A DNA stretch of 64,000 bases, from positions 36,430 through 100,429 of the forward strand of contig JAQVYY010000006.1 in assembly GCA_028708425.1 (NCBI GenBank), written 5' to 3'. The notes below the pieces were generated by a model, which was given only the letters and a program-made list of their open reading frames with translations, ran no database searches and was not told the origin of the DNA. The DNA comes from Bacteroidales bacterium. Its GTDB lineage: Bacteria; Bacteroidota; Bacteroidia; Bacteroidales; Tenuifilaceae. This document shows positions 47,768 through 58,354 of the stretch, one piece after another (position 1 is the stretch's first letter; every line of letters starts with the position of its first letter). A program made the position numbers and the translations under genes.

Positions 47768-49165
47768 TTACTCCGTTTGTGTTTTTATCCATTTCGTAAT
47801 CTCGCTTAACGCTACTGGTGAAAATGTTTGCTCAATAATTGAGTATTCTACTGGGGATCCTGTTTCGCATTCTTGAAATAGGTGATTCAAATTTGGAAAC
47901 TCTATGGCAGTAACATTCATATTTCCACCTTTTGTCAACGCATTTTTAATTGCTGTTAGATTTTCTTTTGGCGGAACTTGCAGGTCTTTTTCACCATTAA
48001 CGGCTAAAACTGGGCACTTAACTTTCTCTAAAGTTGGAGCAGGATCATATTTCATAAAATAAAGCATCCATGGACTTACGATTTGTTTTACCTGAAGCGA
48101 AATGTAGTCTTCTTTCGTGATGCCGTTCGGTATCATACCCCTCGCAGTATTATCCAGCATCTCCCCCATTTGGCTGATCAGGTCAGCTCGTAGTTTGGAT
48201 GTATCATTACACTCAATAACCATTTCATAAAGCTTAGTGTTCATCAACTTGGCCTTTAGTATTTCAAATTCAGGAACATGAGAAGCCCTTGCAATTAACT
48301 CCTGCTGAAGAAGTAACAGCTTATCGCCACGAATTCCCGTGCCCGCCAGCAGCACTATAAAGCTTACATCATCCGATTTTGCAGCAACCATGGGCGCAAT
48401 TATACCACCCTCGCTATGCCCTACCAGACCTATTTTCTTTTTATCAACCTCTCTTCGTGTTTTTAAATAGGCTATAGCACTTTCAACATCCGTTGCAAAA
48501 TCAGCAGAAGTAGCCGTGCTAAAATCGCCTGTTGATTGGCCAAATCCCCTATCGTCGTATCGTAAAACACCAATCCCGTTTCTTGTTAAATAATCGGCAA
48601 TTACTAAAAATGGCTTGTGCCCCACTATCTCTTCGTCTCTATCCTGCGGCCCACTCCCCGATATTAAAATTACCACGGGATACTTCCCCTCCGTTTTTGG
48701 TAGCGTTAATGTAGCCGATAAGGATATGCTGGCTTCAGCATTTTGAAAGGTTACATCTTCAGTATAATATGGATATGGCTTAGTAGGTTCCTGTGGTCTC
48801 TTTAGCACCTCTTTTTCAATAGCTTGCCTCGACAAATTGAGAGGGAATTCTTGACCAAACTGATTAAAAACCCCTGCAATTTCGTCGCCTTGGAGCTCGC
48901 CATTATACTCAACGCCTATATTTGTAACAGTAAATTTAATGTTCGGGTTTTCAAAAGTGATACCTGTTACAGGGATGCCCGTAGCCCCCTGATCTGGACT
49001 ATCCAGTGTAGCAGTATATCCATCGTCGGTTTGGGTAACATGTAAAACGAGTCGCAATTGCATACCCTGTACTTTTAGGGCGCCATTCCACTGACCTGTA
49101 ATATCTTGTCCGAACAAGCTGAACGAAACCAATGCTGCGAGCAGCACAATTGTTAACCTTTTCAT
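47768..49165 (-). CDS. Secreted alpha/beta hydrolase (serine aminopeptidase-like)
   Basis: GLVGHSEGGIIAPMVA nucleophile elbow; signal peptide from ATG 49165. Confidence 0.9.
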   Translation of the reverse strand: MKRLTIVLLAALVSFSLFGQDITGQWNGALKVQGMQLRLVLHVTQTDDGYTATLDSPDQGATGIPVTGITFENPNIKFTVTNIGVEYNGELQGDEIAGVFNQFGQEFPLNLSRQAIEKEVLKRPQEPTKPYPYYTEDVTFQNAEASISLSATLTLPKTEGKYPVVILISGSGPQDRDEEIVGHKPFLVIADYLTRNGIGVLRYDDRGFGQSTGDFSTATSADFATDVESAIAYLKTRREVDKKKIGLVGHSEGGIIAPMVAAKSDDVSFIVLLAGTGIRGDKLLLLQQELIARASHVPEFEILKAKLMNTKLYEMVIECNDTSKLRADLISQMGEMLDNTARGMIPNGITKEDYISLQVKQIVSPWMLYFMKYDPAPTLEKVKCPVLAVNGEKDLQVPPKENLTAIKNALTKGGNMNVTAIEFPNLNHLFQECETGSPVEYSIIEQTFSPVALSEITKWIKTQTE

Positions 49166-49713
49166 AGGTAATAATTTTAGGTAATAAGTAATATCGATTG
49201 TTTTAGAATAAGTGCAATTTAACAAATATATTGATGTACTGAGTCTATCGAAGTATTGAAAGTATGCGTATCCGGTTAGTTTTTGCGAAGCACTAATGGC
49301 TAAAAGCTAACAGCCAATAGCTAGATTGAGGTTAAGGTTGAGCAGTAAAGAGTGAAGAGTGAAAAAGTTGAAAGCGGTGCACTGAGCCTGCCGAAGTGTT
49401 GAAAGTGAAAAGATTGACTGCGTCGAACTCGAACTTCATTCTCGGTTGCTTCGTTGTCCCTCCTCGCAATGACGAAAAAGACCAATGGCTAGAGGCTAAT
49501 AGCCAAAAGCTAGGTTGAGGTTGAACTTAAGGTTGAAAGGAATTGCTAGTAAACATTGTCCAGCATAATAAAACAAGTATAGCCAATTGCAGCGCCTCCC
49601 CTACTTTCTAAAAGTGATTTTAACACAATATTACAACTCTTTAACACTGAAAACTATTTTAGCACTTAAAGTTTTCTACCTTTGTCGGCTAGTTATTCGG
49701 GCTAATACGAAAA

Positions 49714-50331
49714 ATGGACATACGAGAAAAAATACTTGAAGGTGCTGGTAATCTTTTTATGAAAAACGGGATTAGGGTAATTACTATGGACTCTATTGCA
49801 CAATCTCTTGGTATTTCGAAGAGAACAATTTACGAAAACTTTAAGGACAAGGAGGATTTAATACGCAGCTTTTTAACCAGAAACGTTAACACGCATAAGA
49901 ATGACCTTATTATAATTGGACAAAGTTCTGCTAATGTGATTGAGTCTCTGTTCGAATTTGGGAGATATAATAGTAATGCCTTTGCAAAGATTAACCCGAT
50001 TTTTTTTGACGATCTAAAAAAATACTACTCGGATATGTTTGAATCAATAAAGAAGAGCGAAAAATTTGGAAATGGAGAAGTATCATACCTAATCCTCAAG
50101 CGTGGAATTAATGAGGGTACCTTTGTAAAAACTATCGACATTGACATCGTGAATACTTTTATACATACAACCATGAATCATTTTTTTAAAACGGATGAAC
50201 ATGATTCTATCCCCCATTCAAAGGTATGGTATTCAGTTTTCCTCCCTTATATAAGGGGTATTTGCACTGAAAAAGGACTTGAGCACTTAGATAATTTTTT
50301 AAGCACAAACGAAAACTTTACATCTAAATAA
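49714..50331 (+). CDS. TetR family transcriptional regulator
   Basis: REKILEGAGNLFMKNGIRVITMDSIAQSLGISKRTIYENFKDKEDLI. Confidence 0.95.
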   Translation: MDIREKILEGAGNLFMKNGIRVITMDSIAQSLGISKRTIYENFKDKEDLIRSFLTRNVNTHKNDLIIIGQSSANVIESLFEFGRYNSNAFAKINPIFFDDLKKYYSDMFESIKKSEKFGNGEVSYLILKRGINEGTFVKTIDIDIVNTFIHTTMNHFFKTDEHDSIPHSKVWYSVFLPYIRGICTEKGLEHLDNFLSTNENFTSK

Positions 50332-50752
50332 AGTTTTTAAATATGATGGGGAAACAATTTTTCAATTTAGATTTGAGGCGGATTGCTCAACAACTAAAAA
50401 TAATGTCGAAGTTTCTCGTCGTCCTTTTAACCGGTTTCGCCGATTTGCAGTTTAATATAGAACTACAATAATTTACATTTGTAGCGTAAACTAAAAGCAA
50501 TTGATATGGTTTAAATAAACTTTACACAAAATAATAACAAACGTGCTTAAATACTGTTACGACAATGTGGTTTAGTTAACAACATATAACCTAATATTCA
50601 ATTATATACGTCCCCTTCGACTTCACTCTGGGTGGCGGTTAGGCTGAGTAGTTTGCCCTGAGCAAAGACGAAAGGAAGCCGACAATTTCAACTAAACGAC
50701 ATTGATCTGTTACGAAACAAATTCAAGAAGTCAAAAAAATAACTTACAACTC

Positions 50753-52042
50753 ATGAAACACAAATTTTTAATCTTCGCCTTGGTATTCTTTATGGTTGGC
50801 CAAGGTTTTTCGCAAAGTAGGCTTGAACTTACGCTTAAGGAAGCACAGGATCAGGCTTTAGATCACAACAGAACGCTAAAAAACGCCTCGCTCGAAATTC
50901 AAAAGGCCGAAGCTGCACGCTGGCAAACACTGGCCTCAATGCTTCCGCAAGTTAATGTAAACCTCGATTATTCAAACTTTATGGGGTACAAATTAAATTT
51001 TCCTGGCATGGCAATACCAATGAATCCATCGGGCGATCTAACGGCACAGGTAGCCCTAGCGCTAAGCGGAGCGCAGCTTGTTGGGACACAGCTAAGCGAA
51101 ATAGCTACAAAAATGGCTGAGATTAATTTCAAAAAAACCGAGCAAGATATTGTAAATCAGGTTAAAACGCTCTACTACTCCATTCTTATTATGGACGAGA
51201 CGGTTATCCTGCTCGAAAAAAACCTTGATAATATTAGAAAGCTACATCAGTTTACGGAGAACTCTGTAAAAGTGGGGATTGCCGACCAAACCGATGCCGA
51301 CCAGCTACTGGTGCAAATAGCAACTATGGAAACCACAATTAGCTCAACCAGGCGCTCGCTCGAAATGCTTTATAACTCGCTTCGACTACAAATGGGAGCT
51401 GAGATAAGTGCTGAAATTGCGCTAACACAAACCATCGACGACCTACTTAATGTTGAAGGTGCCTTACAGCTTTTAAGTGCTGATTTTATTCTCGACAATA
51501 ACTTTAACTACCAACTGGTTAAGCAATCAGCCAATTTGTCGAAAAAGCAAATCACCCTGAATGCTTGGGCCTACGGTCCAACCGTTAGCGGATTTTACCA
51601 ATACACAAAGAAAACATATTTTGGTAGGGACGAAGGTTTTAATATGACCCCTCCAAACCTAGTGGGTGCCGCTATATCAATACCAATTTTTTCAAGCGGA
51701 ATGACCTACTCAAAGGTTCGACAGGCAAAAATTGCACACGAAGCGCAGCTAAATACGCTTGCTGACACCAAAGAGGCACTTGCAATTCAGCATAGCCAGC
51801 TTTGCTACAACCTAACATCGGCTTTTGAGAGCTACGAAACCCAAAAGAAAAACATTGAGGTAAACCAGCGGATACTCGAAAACATTTCGAAAAAGTATGA
51901 GCAGGGAATGGCCTCAAGCCTCGATGTAACAACAACAGGAACAAATCTTATTGCAGCACAAAGTAACTATGTTAAGGCTCTTATGGAGGTTGTAACCGCT
52001 CAAATAGAATTAGAAAAATTACTTAATAAAGATAATCAATAA
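50753..52042 (+). CDS. TolC family outer membrane efflux protein
   Basis: LTLKEAQDQALDHNRTLKNASLEIQKAEAARWQTLASMLPQVNVNLDYS; ATG 50753 preferred. Confidence 0.92.
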   Translation: MKHKFLIFALVFFMVGQGFSQSRLELTLKEAQDQALDHNRTLKNASLEIQKAEAARWQTLASMLPQVNVNLDYSNFMGYKLNFPGMAIPMNPSGDLTAQVALALSGAQLVGTQLSEIATKMAEINFKKTEQDIVNQVKTLYYSILIMDETVILLEKNLDNIRKLHQFTENSVKVGIADQTDADQLLVQIATMETTISSTRRSLEMLYNSLRLQMGAEISAEIALTQTIDDLLNVEGALQLLSADFILDNNFNYQLVKQSANLSKKQITLNAWAYGPTVSGFYQYTKKTYFGRDEGFNMTPPNLVGAAISIPIFSSGMTYSKVRQAKIAHEAQLNTLADTKEALAIQHSQLCYNLTSAFESYETQKKNIEVNQRILENISKKYEQGMASSLDVTTTGTNLIAAQSNYVKALMEVVTAQIELEKLLNKDNQ

Positions 52043-52067
52043 TACACAAGTTAATACATCAAAAAAG

Positions 52068-53081
52068 ATGAACAAGCTATTTAGAACATTAATTATTGGC
52101 AGCATGGCGCTAGCCGTTGTAAGCTGCGGTGGTAAAAAAGAAGAAAAGGAAGAGGTTGAAAAGGTTGAAAAGGTTAAGGTAAGCACCCTTAACAAAACAA
52201 CAATTGCTCAACACATTGAACTTTCAACAACCCTGCAAGGGTACGAAACCATGAATATTGCCCCTGCCGTAACGGGTAGAATTGAACATATTTACCACGA
52301 TGTGGGGTCGAAAGTAAAAGCTGGCGATATGCTGGTACGCATGGATCAAACCCAGCTAAACACCACAAAGTTAACCTTTGCCAACCTCGAGGTTGACTAC
52401 AAACGTGTAAAATCACTTTACGAATCGGGAACCATACCACAACAAACCTACGACCAAACAAAACTGGGCTACGAGCAAACCAAAGAAAATTTAGCGTTTC
52501 TAACAGAAAACACCTTTGTTAAGGCTCGCATACCGGGCGTGATTTCAGCAAAAAATTACGAGGATGGTGAGCTATATGCCGGTACACCTATTCTTGTTCT
52601 TACACAAATTCATGTGCTAAAAGCGATTATAAATATACCAGAATCGTATTTCCCCTTGGTAAAAAAAGGGTTGAAACTACAGTTACATTCTGATATCTAT
52701 CCAAATCAAGCATTCGATGCTACTATCGAAACAGTTTACCCAACTATTGATGCTGCCACACACACCTTTCAAGCTAAACTGAAAATTCCAAATGATAAAG
52801 AGTTACTCAGACCCGGTATGTTTGTACGCACAACCCTAGAGTTGGGGGAATTTGAAGCCTTTATTGCTCCATACCAAGCCGTACTAAAATTAATAGGTTC
52901 AAATAATCGCTATGTGTTTTTAAATAACAATGGCGTAGCTAAACGTGTTGAGGTAACAATGGGACAACGTTTCGACGATCTGATTGAAATAAAAGCCAAC
53001 GGTATTAAGGAGGGAGACGAAATTGTAACCATTGGACAAGGAAAGCTTGTTAATGGTGTCAAACTTGAAATTATTAAGTAA
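52068..53081 (+). CDS. RND efflux periplasmic adaptor (membrane fusion protein)
   Basis: Lipobox; biotinyl-lipoyl-like GRIEHIYHDVGSKVKAGDMLVRMD. Confidence 0.94.
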   Translation: MNKLFRTLIIGSMALAVVSCGGKKEEKEEVEKVEKVKVSTLNKTTIAQHIELSTTLQGYETMNIAPAVTGRIEHIYHDVGSKVKAGDMLVRMDQTQLNTTKLTFANLEVDYKRVKSLYESGTIPQQTYDQTKLGYEQTKENLAFLTENTFVKARIPGVISAKNYEDGELYAGTPILVLTQIHVLKAIINIPESYFPLVKKGLKLQLHSDIYPNQAFDATIETVYPTIDAATHTFQAKLKIPNDKELLRPGMFVRTTLELGEFEAFIAPYQAVLKLIGSNNRYVFLNNNGVAKRVEVTMGQRFDDLIEIKANGIKEGDEIVTIGQGKLVNGVKLEIIK

Positions 53082-53150
53082 ATCGGATTGCAATGAAAAG
53101 CGTTAATGTTTTCATGTGCCTTCAAAATGAAATAGTTTAAATATTAGAAA

Positions 53151-56100
53151 ATGAGTATTTACAAAACCGCTATAGATAAACCCGTTACTACCCTGCTAAT
53201 TTTTGTAGGCGTAGTAATAATAGGTTTGTTCTCGCTATTGAGACTGCCCATTGACCTATTCCCGGAGCTAGAGCCTCCATTCATATCCGTTATGACTGCC
53301 TACCCTGGCGCAAGTGCCAGCGAAATAGAGACAAACGTAACCCGCCTACTCGAAAACAGGCTAAATGCTGTTGATGGGTTAAAGGAGTTAAACTCATCGT
53401 CGAAGGACAATATGTCAATGGTTTTCCTCGAGTTGGAATGGGGAACAAATCTGGATGAGGCAATAAATGATGTGCGTTCATATCTTGATATGGTTAAAGA
53501 CCAATTACCTAGCGGAGCATCAAACCCTTTTATCTTTAAATTTAGCTCCAGCGCAATGCCCATTATTCAGTTTGCCGTAACCGCCGAAGAGAGCTACGCT
53601 GGACTCGAAAAAATATTGGAAGAAAGTATCATTCCTCAGCTTAACAGGGTTAATGGAATTGGTAACATATCACTCTCAGGTTCTCCAGAACGCTATATCT
53701 ACGTCGATTTAAATCAGGAAAAACTCGATGCCTACAATCTACCCCTTGAAGTTGTTGGTGCTGCCGTAAGTAATAACAACCTAAACCTATCGTCGGGTAC
53801 TGTAAAAATGAAGAAAGAGCAATACCAGCTCCAGGTTCGAACAGAGTATATTGAAAGTTCAGAGATTGAAAACTTGGTTGTAACCACTACACCCGATGGC
53901 AAAAGCATTTACGTTCGCGATATTGCACAGGTTAGGGATACGATTAAGGATTTATCGCTCGACGAGAAAATAAATGGGCAGGATGGTGTACGAATCATAA
54001 TCTCTAAACAGTCGGGTGCCAATACGGTACAAATTTGTGAGGATGTAACAAAAGAGATGGAGAAAATAAAAAAGATACTTCCACCTGACATTGAAATTGA
54101 AGTTATTTACGACTCCTCGCTTGATATTAAGGACTCTATCAGTAGTCTCGAAAAGTCTATACTATACGCGCTAATTTTTGTGGTTTTAGTGGTACTATTC
54201 TTTCTGGGTAGATGGCGTGCCACGCTAATTATTGCCATTACCATTCCCATTGCCCTTATAGTTTCGTTTGTATACCTAGCCTTTGTGGGCAGCTCGCTTA
54301 ACATTATATCGCTCAGCTCGCTTACCGTTGCCATTGGTATGGTGGTTGACGATGCCATTGTGGTACTCGAAAATATTACGCGACACATTGAGCGTGGATC
54401 GAGCCCACGCGAAGCCGCAAAATACGCAACCAACGAGGTTTGGGTTTCAGTAATAGCTACTACCCTAGTAATTGTTGCCGTGTTCGTACCGCTTACAATG
54501 CTATCTGGAATGGCTGGCGTAATGTTTAAAGAGCTAGGATGGATTGTTACCATTGTGGTAGCCACATCAACCCTAGTTGCCATATCGTTAACCCCAATGT
54601 TAGCATCGAAACTACTAAAATCTAAAAAAATTGAGATTGACGAAAATGGTAAAATCATCAAAATTGACTCTGAATCAAGCTGGTACGATAAATATGCCAT
54701 TGGTTTTATGGACAAAATGGATGAGTGGTACGCCAAGGCTCTAAGGTATTGCCTGAGGCACAAAACTGTTACCGTTTTAGCGGTTATTGTCCTTTTTATT
54801 GCATCGCTTTTGCCCGTAGGGCTAGGGTTTATAGGAACCGACTTTATGCAACAAACTGATGATGGTCGTGTTAACGTTAAGATCGAGCTAAACCGAGGCA
54901 CACGCATTGAGGAAACGCTAAAAACTGCCCGTCATCTTGAGAATCGTTTTATGGCACTGGTTCCAGAAATTCGTATGCTCTCGACTTCAGCTGGCTCAAG
55001 CGATGAGGCTGGCGTAGCTTCACTATTTACTTCAACAACAAATAACACCATTAGCATGAACGTTGTTTGTACAAAAAAAGTTGAACGCGACCGCTCAATA
55101 TTCGAAATAGCCGAGATTCTTAGGAAAGAGATGGAGCAATACCCCGAAATTATTGACTACCAAGCTCAAGTTGCAGGAGGAGCAGGCTCAAACAAGGTTG
55201 AGGTGGAAGTTTATGGTTACGATTTTGATATGACCAATGTTTTAGCAGAAAATATTAGACGAACCCTTAGGGACAAGGTAGAAACCGCCCGCGACATAAC
55301 CATAAGCCGAGAGGAAGAACGTGCAGAGCTTAAAGTTGTATTTGATAAAGAAAAACTTGCAATACACGGGCTCAATTCTTCAACTGCTGCTGTATACGTT
55401 CGCAACAGGGTTTCTGGTATGCCAGCAGGTTTTCTGAAAGAGGATGGAGATGAGTACAACATTGTGGTTAGAATGGAAGAAAAGAATCGTAATTCCATTA
55501 CAGCCATTGAGGATCTTACCATTCCTACACCCAGAGGAGGCAAAATAAAGCTGCGCGAAGTTGCTTCCGTTGATGAGTACTGGTCGCTTCCAAATATTAT
55601 GCGTAAAAGTAGACAACGTATAGTGTCGGTTGAGGTTACTCCATACAAAACATCCCTTGGCGAGTTAGCCGTAGCAATTGAAGATGCGATTAAGGATATT
55701 GAAATTCCGCAAGGTGCAACAGTTAGAATTGCTGGCGATTACGAAGACCAACAGGAAACCTTTGCGGATATGGGGCTACTTATGCTACTTATCGTAATGT
55801 TAGTTTATATTGTAATGGCCTCGCAATTTGAGTCATTCACAAAACCATTTATTATCATGATGTCGGTACCATTCGCCATTACGGGTGTTATTCTTGCTCT
55901 ACTGGTTACGGGAACCACTTTCGATATGATTGGAGCGCTGGGTGCCATTATGCTGGTTGGAATTGTGGTTAAAAACGGTATTGTACTGGTTGACTATATT
56001 AACCTTATGCGCGACCGAGGTCACGAGCTTTATGATGCCATTGCACTTGCAGGCGCATCGCGTTTACGACCAGTGCTAATGACTGCATTTACCACAATTT

Positions 56101-56336
56101 TGGGTATGCTACCAATGGCACTTAGCCAGGGCGAGGGTTCCGAAATGTGGCGCCCAATGGGTATTGTTGTAATTGGCGGACTCTTAGTTTCAACAGTAAT
56201 TACGCTAATTGTTATACCTGTGCTATACGGAATTATCTCGCGCCACGGCGAGCGAGACAAGGAAGAGAGAATCCGTAAAGAGTTTGTTTTTATGCAAATT
56301 AAAAATAATAACGGAAACGGAAATAGCGAACACTAA
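53151..56336 (+). CDS. RND efflux inner-membrane transporter
   Basis: 1061 aa AcrB-type; VAIGMVVDDAIVVLENITRH. Confidence 0.97.
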   Translation: MSIYKTAIDKPVTTLLIFVGVVIIGLFSLLRLPIDLFPELEPPFISVMTAYPGASASEIETNVTRLLENRLNAVDGLKELNSSSKDNMSMVFLELEWGTNLDEAINDVRSYLDMVKDQLPSGASNPFIFKFSSSAMPIIQFAVTAEESYAGLEKILEESIIPQLNRVNGIGNISLSGSPERYIYVDLNQEKLDAYNLPLEVVGAAVSNNNLNLSSGTVKMKKEQYQLQVRTEYIESSEIENLVVTTTPDGKSIYVRDIAQVRDTIKDLSLDEKINGQDGVRIIISKQSGANTVQICEDVTKEMEKIKKILPPDIEIEVIYDSSLDIKDSISSLEKSILYALIFVVLVVLFFLGRWRATLIIAITIPIALIVSFVYLAFVGSSLNIISLSSLTVAIGMVVDDAIVVLENITRHIERGSSPREAAKYATNEVWVSVIATTLVIVAVFVPLTMLSGMAGVMFKELGWIVTIVVATSTLVAISLTPMLASKLLKSKKIEIDENGKIIKIDSESSWYDKYAIGFMDKMDEWYAKALRYCLRHKTVTVLAVIVLFIASLLPVGLGFIGTDFMQQTDDGRVNVKIELNRGTRIEETLKTARHLENRFMALVPEIRMLSTSAGSSDEAGVASLFTSTTNNTISMNVVCTKKVERDRSIFEIAEILRKEMEQYPEIIDYQAQVAGGAGSNKVEVEVYGYDFDMTNVLAENIRRTLRDKVETARDITISREEERAELKVVFDKEKLAIHGLNSSTAAVYVRNRVSGMPAGFLKEDGDEYNIVVRMEEKNRNSITAIEDLTIPTPRGGKIKLREVASVDEYWSLPNIMRKSRQRIVSVEVTPYKTSLGELAVAIEDAIKDIEIPQGATVRIAGDYEDQQETFADMGLLMLLIVMLVYIVMASQFESFTKPFIIMMSVPFAITGVILALLVTGTTFDMIGALGAIMLVGIVVKNGIVLVDYINLMRDRGHELYDAIALAGASRLRPVLMTAFTTILGMLPMALSQGEGSEMWRPMGIVVIGGLLVSTVITLIVIPVLYGIISRHGERDKEERIRKEFVFMQIKNNNGNGNSEH

Positions 56337-56435
56337 AACCCTACATGGGGCATCCATGAAAAAAGTGTTAAGCTGTAAGATAATAGTTACTTCATGGATG
56401 TTCCATCAGGTTTTTGAAAATAAAAACACACACAA

Positions 56436-56729
56436 ATGAAAGCAGTATTTATAGTATTTAACCAGGCCAATACAGAGCGTGTTGAGTATATGCTTGAGCA
56501 ACTGGAGATCAGAGGATTTACGTTTTTTGAACAGGTCCAAGGGCAAGGAAGTAAAACCGGCGAACCTCGTCGTGGAACCCATACCTGGCCCGAGATGAAC
56601 TCGGCCATTATTACAATGGTTGACGATGATAAGGTTGACATGCTTCTAAAAACGGTACGCAAACTTGATTTGCGCAATAAAGAAATTGGCGTAAGAGCGT
56701 TTGTATGGAATATTGAGCAAGCCATTTAA
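56436..56729 (+). CDS. PG0541-type, PII-like transporter-associated protein
   Basis: MKAVFIVFNQANTERVEYMLEQLEIRGFTFFEQVQGQGSKTGEPRRGTHTWPEMNSA; follows the RND operon. Confidence 0.75.
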   Translation: MKAVFIVFNQANTERVEYMLEQLEIRGFTFFEQVQGQGSKTGEPRRGTHTWPEMNSAIITMVDDDKVDMLLKTVRKLDLRNKEIGVRAFVWNIEQAI

Positions 56730-56751
56730 GAGTTTTTTCATAGCATAGCAA

Positions 56752-56784
56752 ACCGTGCTTGATATCTTCGGGCACGGTTTTTCT
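56752..56784 (+). terminator. Terminator after RND/PII-like operon
   Basis: AACCGTGC...GCACGGTTTTTCT. Confidence 0.75.
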
Positions 56785-56811
56785 ATTCCCTTCAAATAAA
56801 TAACCTGCTTA

Positions 56812-58188
56812 CTATTCACACTCTCCAGAGCAAGCAATCGCCCTATTAAGCCGCCTAATTTCTCTATTAAGGAAAATAAATGAGACTATACCCGCTATAA
56901 CGTCGGAAATTGGCGCAGAAACCCAAACGCCTGTCAACCCCCAAATAGGAGGTAAAATCAGCAGGATGGGTATCAGTACAATCACCTGCCGGAGTAATGA
57001 TATAAACGCCGATATTATAGCTTTTCCGGTGGATTGAAAAAAATTGCCAGCAACTATCTGAAATCCAATTATAGGCAATGCCATCATAAAAATACGCAAA
57101 CCCCTCTTCCCTATTTTAAGAAGTTCCGCATCCGATGAGTTAAAAATCTTGATAAAAAAACCAGGGAAAAGTTCCATCACCAAAAACCCTCCGATAGAAA
57201 TAAGCACCGCAGCCTTTAAGCTAAGGAATAGCGTTTGCTTTACGCGCACATAATTGCCTGCACCATAGTTAAAACCATAAATTGGCTGCGATGCCATGTT
57301 TATGGCGATTATGGTCATAACAACCAGCATCGATATGCTATTTATTATGCCCATTGCCCCCACCGCCAGGTCGCCACCATACTTAATTAGCTGTACATTA
57401 AACAGGCCGTGTACAACGCTTGATGCCAATTGCATAGAGAATGGCGAAAATCCTATTGATATGATTGACACCACAACTCCCCACTTAATTGGAAAATATT
57501 TAGCTTTTAGCTTCACAACCGAGTTCGTAGATCGGAAATGCCGTATTACCCATATGCAAAGAATAAATTGTGAAATAATGGTTGCCACAGCTGCCCCCTT
57601 AACCCCCATACCCAAAGCAAAAATAAAAATCGGGTCGAGCACAATATTTGTCCCTGCACTAATAAGCATAGAGTACATGGCAATTTTAGCATTCCCCTCG
57701 GAACGAATTATATTATTTAAGGAGAAACCCACCATGTTAAAAGTTACCCCTAGCAGTATAATATTCAAATAATCATTGGCATAGCCAACCGTATCGGGCC
57801 CAGCCCCAAACATTCGGAGTAATGGGTCTTTTATCAAAAACCCAACCCCAGCCATTACTATGGATATTATAATAAGTAGAATAAAGGCGTTACCCAGCAC
57901 CCGCTCGGCCAGGTTATACTGTTTTTTTCCCAGATGAATTGATATACGAACCCCAGCCCCTATGCCAATAAGCATCGAAAAGGCCATCATAATTATCATA
58001 ATAGGAAACACTACGCTTAACCCCGTTAGGGCAAGAGCCCCAACGCCTTGCCCAACAAAAATACGGTCGACTATATTGTAAAGGGAGTTTACCACCACAC
58101 CGGTAAATGCAGGAACAAAAAACTTCCATAGCACTTTCCGTATGGGCGCATCGGCAAGTAGCTTTATATTATCGTGTTGTGCTTCCAA
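56812..58188 (-). CDS. MATE family efflux transporter
   Basis: 12-TM; VVNSLYNIVDRIFVGQGVGALALTGLSVVFP. Confidence 0.95.
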   Translation of the reverse strand: MEAQHDNIKLLADAPIRKVLWKFFVPAFTGVVVNSLYNIVDRIFVGQGVGALALTGLSVVFPIMIIMMAFSMLIGIGAGVRISIHLGKKQYNLAERVLGNAFILLIIISIVMAGVGFLIKDPLLRMFGAGPDTVGYANDYLNIILLGVTFNMVGFSLNNIIRSEGNAKIAMYSMLISAGTNIVLDPIFIFALGMGVKGAAVATIISQFILCIWVIRHFRSTNSVVKLKAKYFPIKWGVVVSIISIGFSPFSMQLASSVVHGLFNVQLIKYGGDLAVGAMGIINSISMLVVMTIIAINMASQPIYGFNYGAGNYVRVKQTLFLSLKAAVLISIGGFLVMELFPGFFIKIFNSSDAELLKIGKRGLRIFMMALPIIGFQIVAGNFFQSTGKAIISAFISLLRQVIVLIPILLILPPIWGLTGVWVSAPISDVIAGIVSFIFLNREIRRLNRAIACSGECE

Positions 58189-58295
58189 GCTGTGCTAATT
58201 TTTTAACCCACAAAGGTATAAATAATGATGCTTAGGAAAGAATTTAAAGCAATGATAAGTAACAAGCTAATACATAAAACCTATGCTAAAGCAAT

Positions 58296-58329
58296 AAAAA
58301 AGGGAAATCCCTTAGGGTTTCCCTTTTTT
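58296..58329 (-). terminator. Terminator downstream of osmC-like gene
   Basis: AAAAAAGGGAAATCCCTTAGGGTTTCCCTTTTTT. Confidence 0.8.
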
Positions 58330-58354
58330 ATAAACGTTAAAGATATAGCTATGC

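Noticed and set aside
54107-54907. 266-aa antisense ORF inside the RND transporter gene
   Set aside because: Antisense to a highly confident conserved gene; Ser/Thr-rich shadow translation with no recognisable domain.
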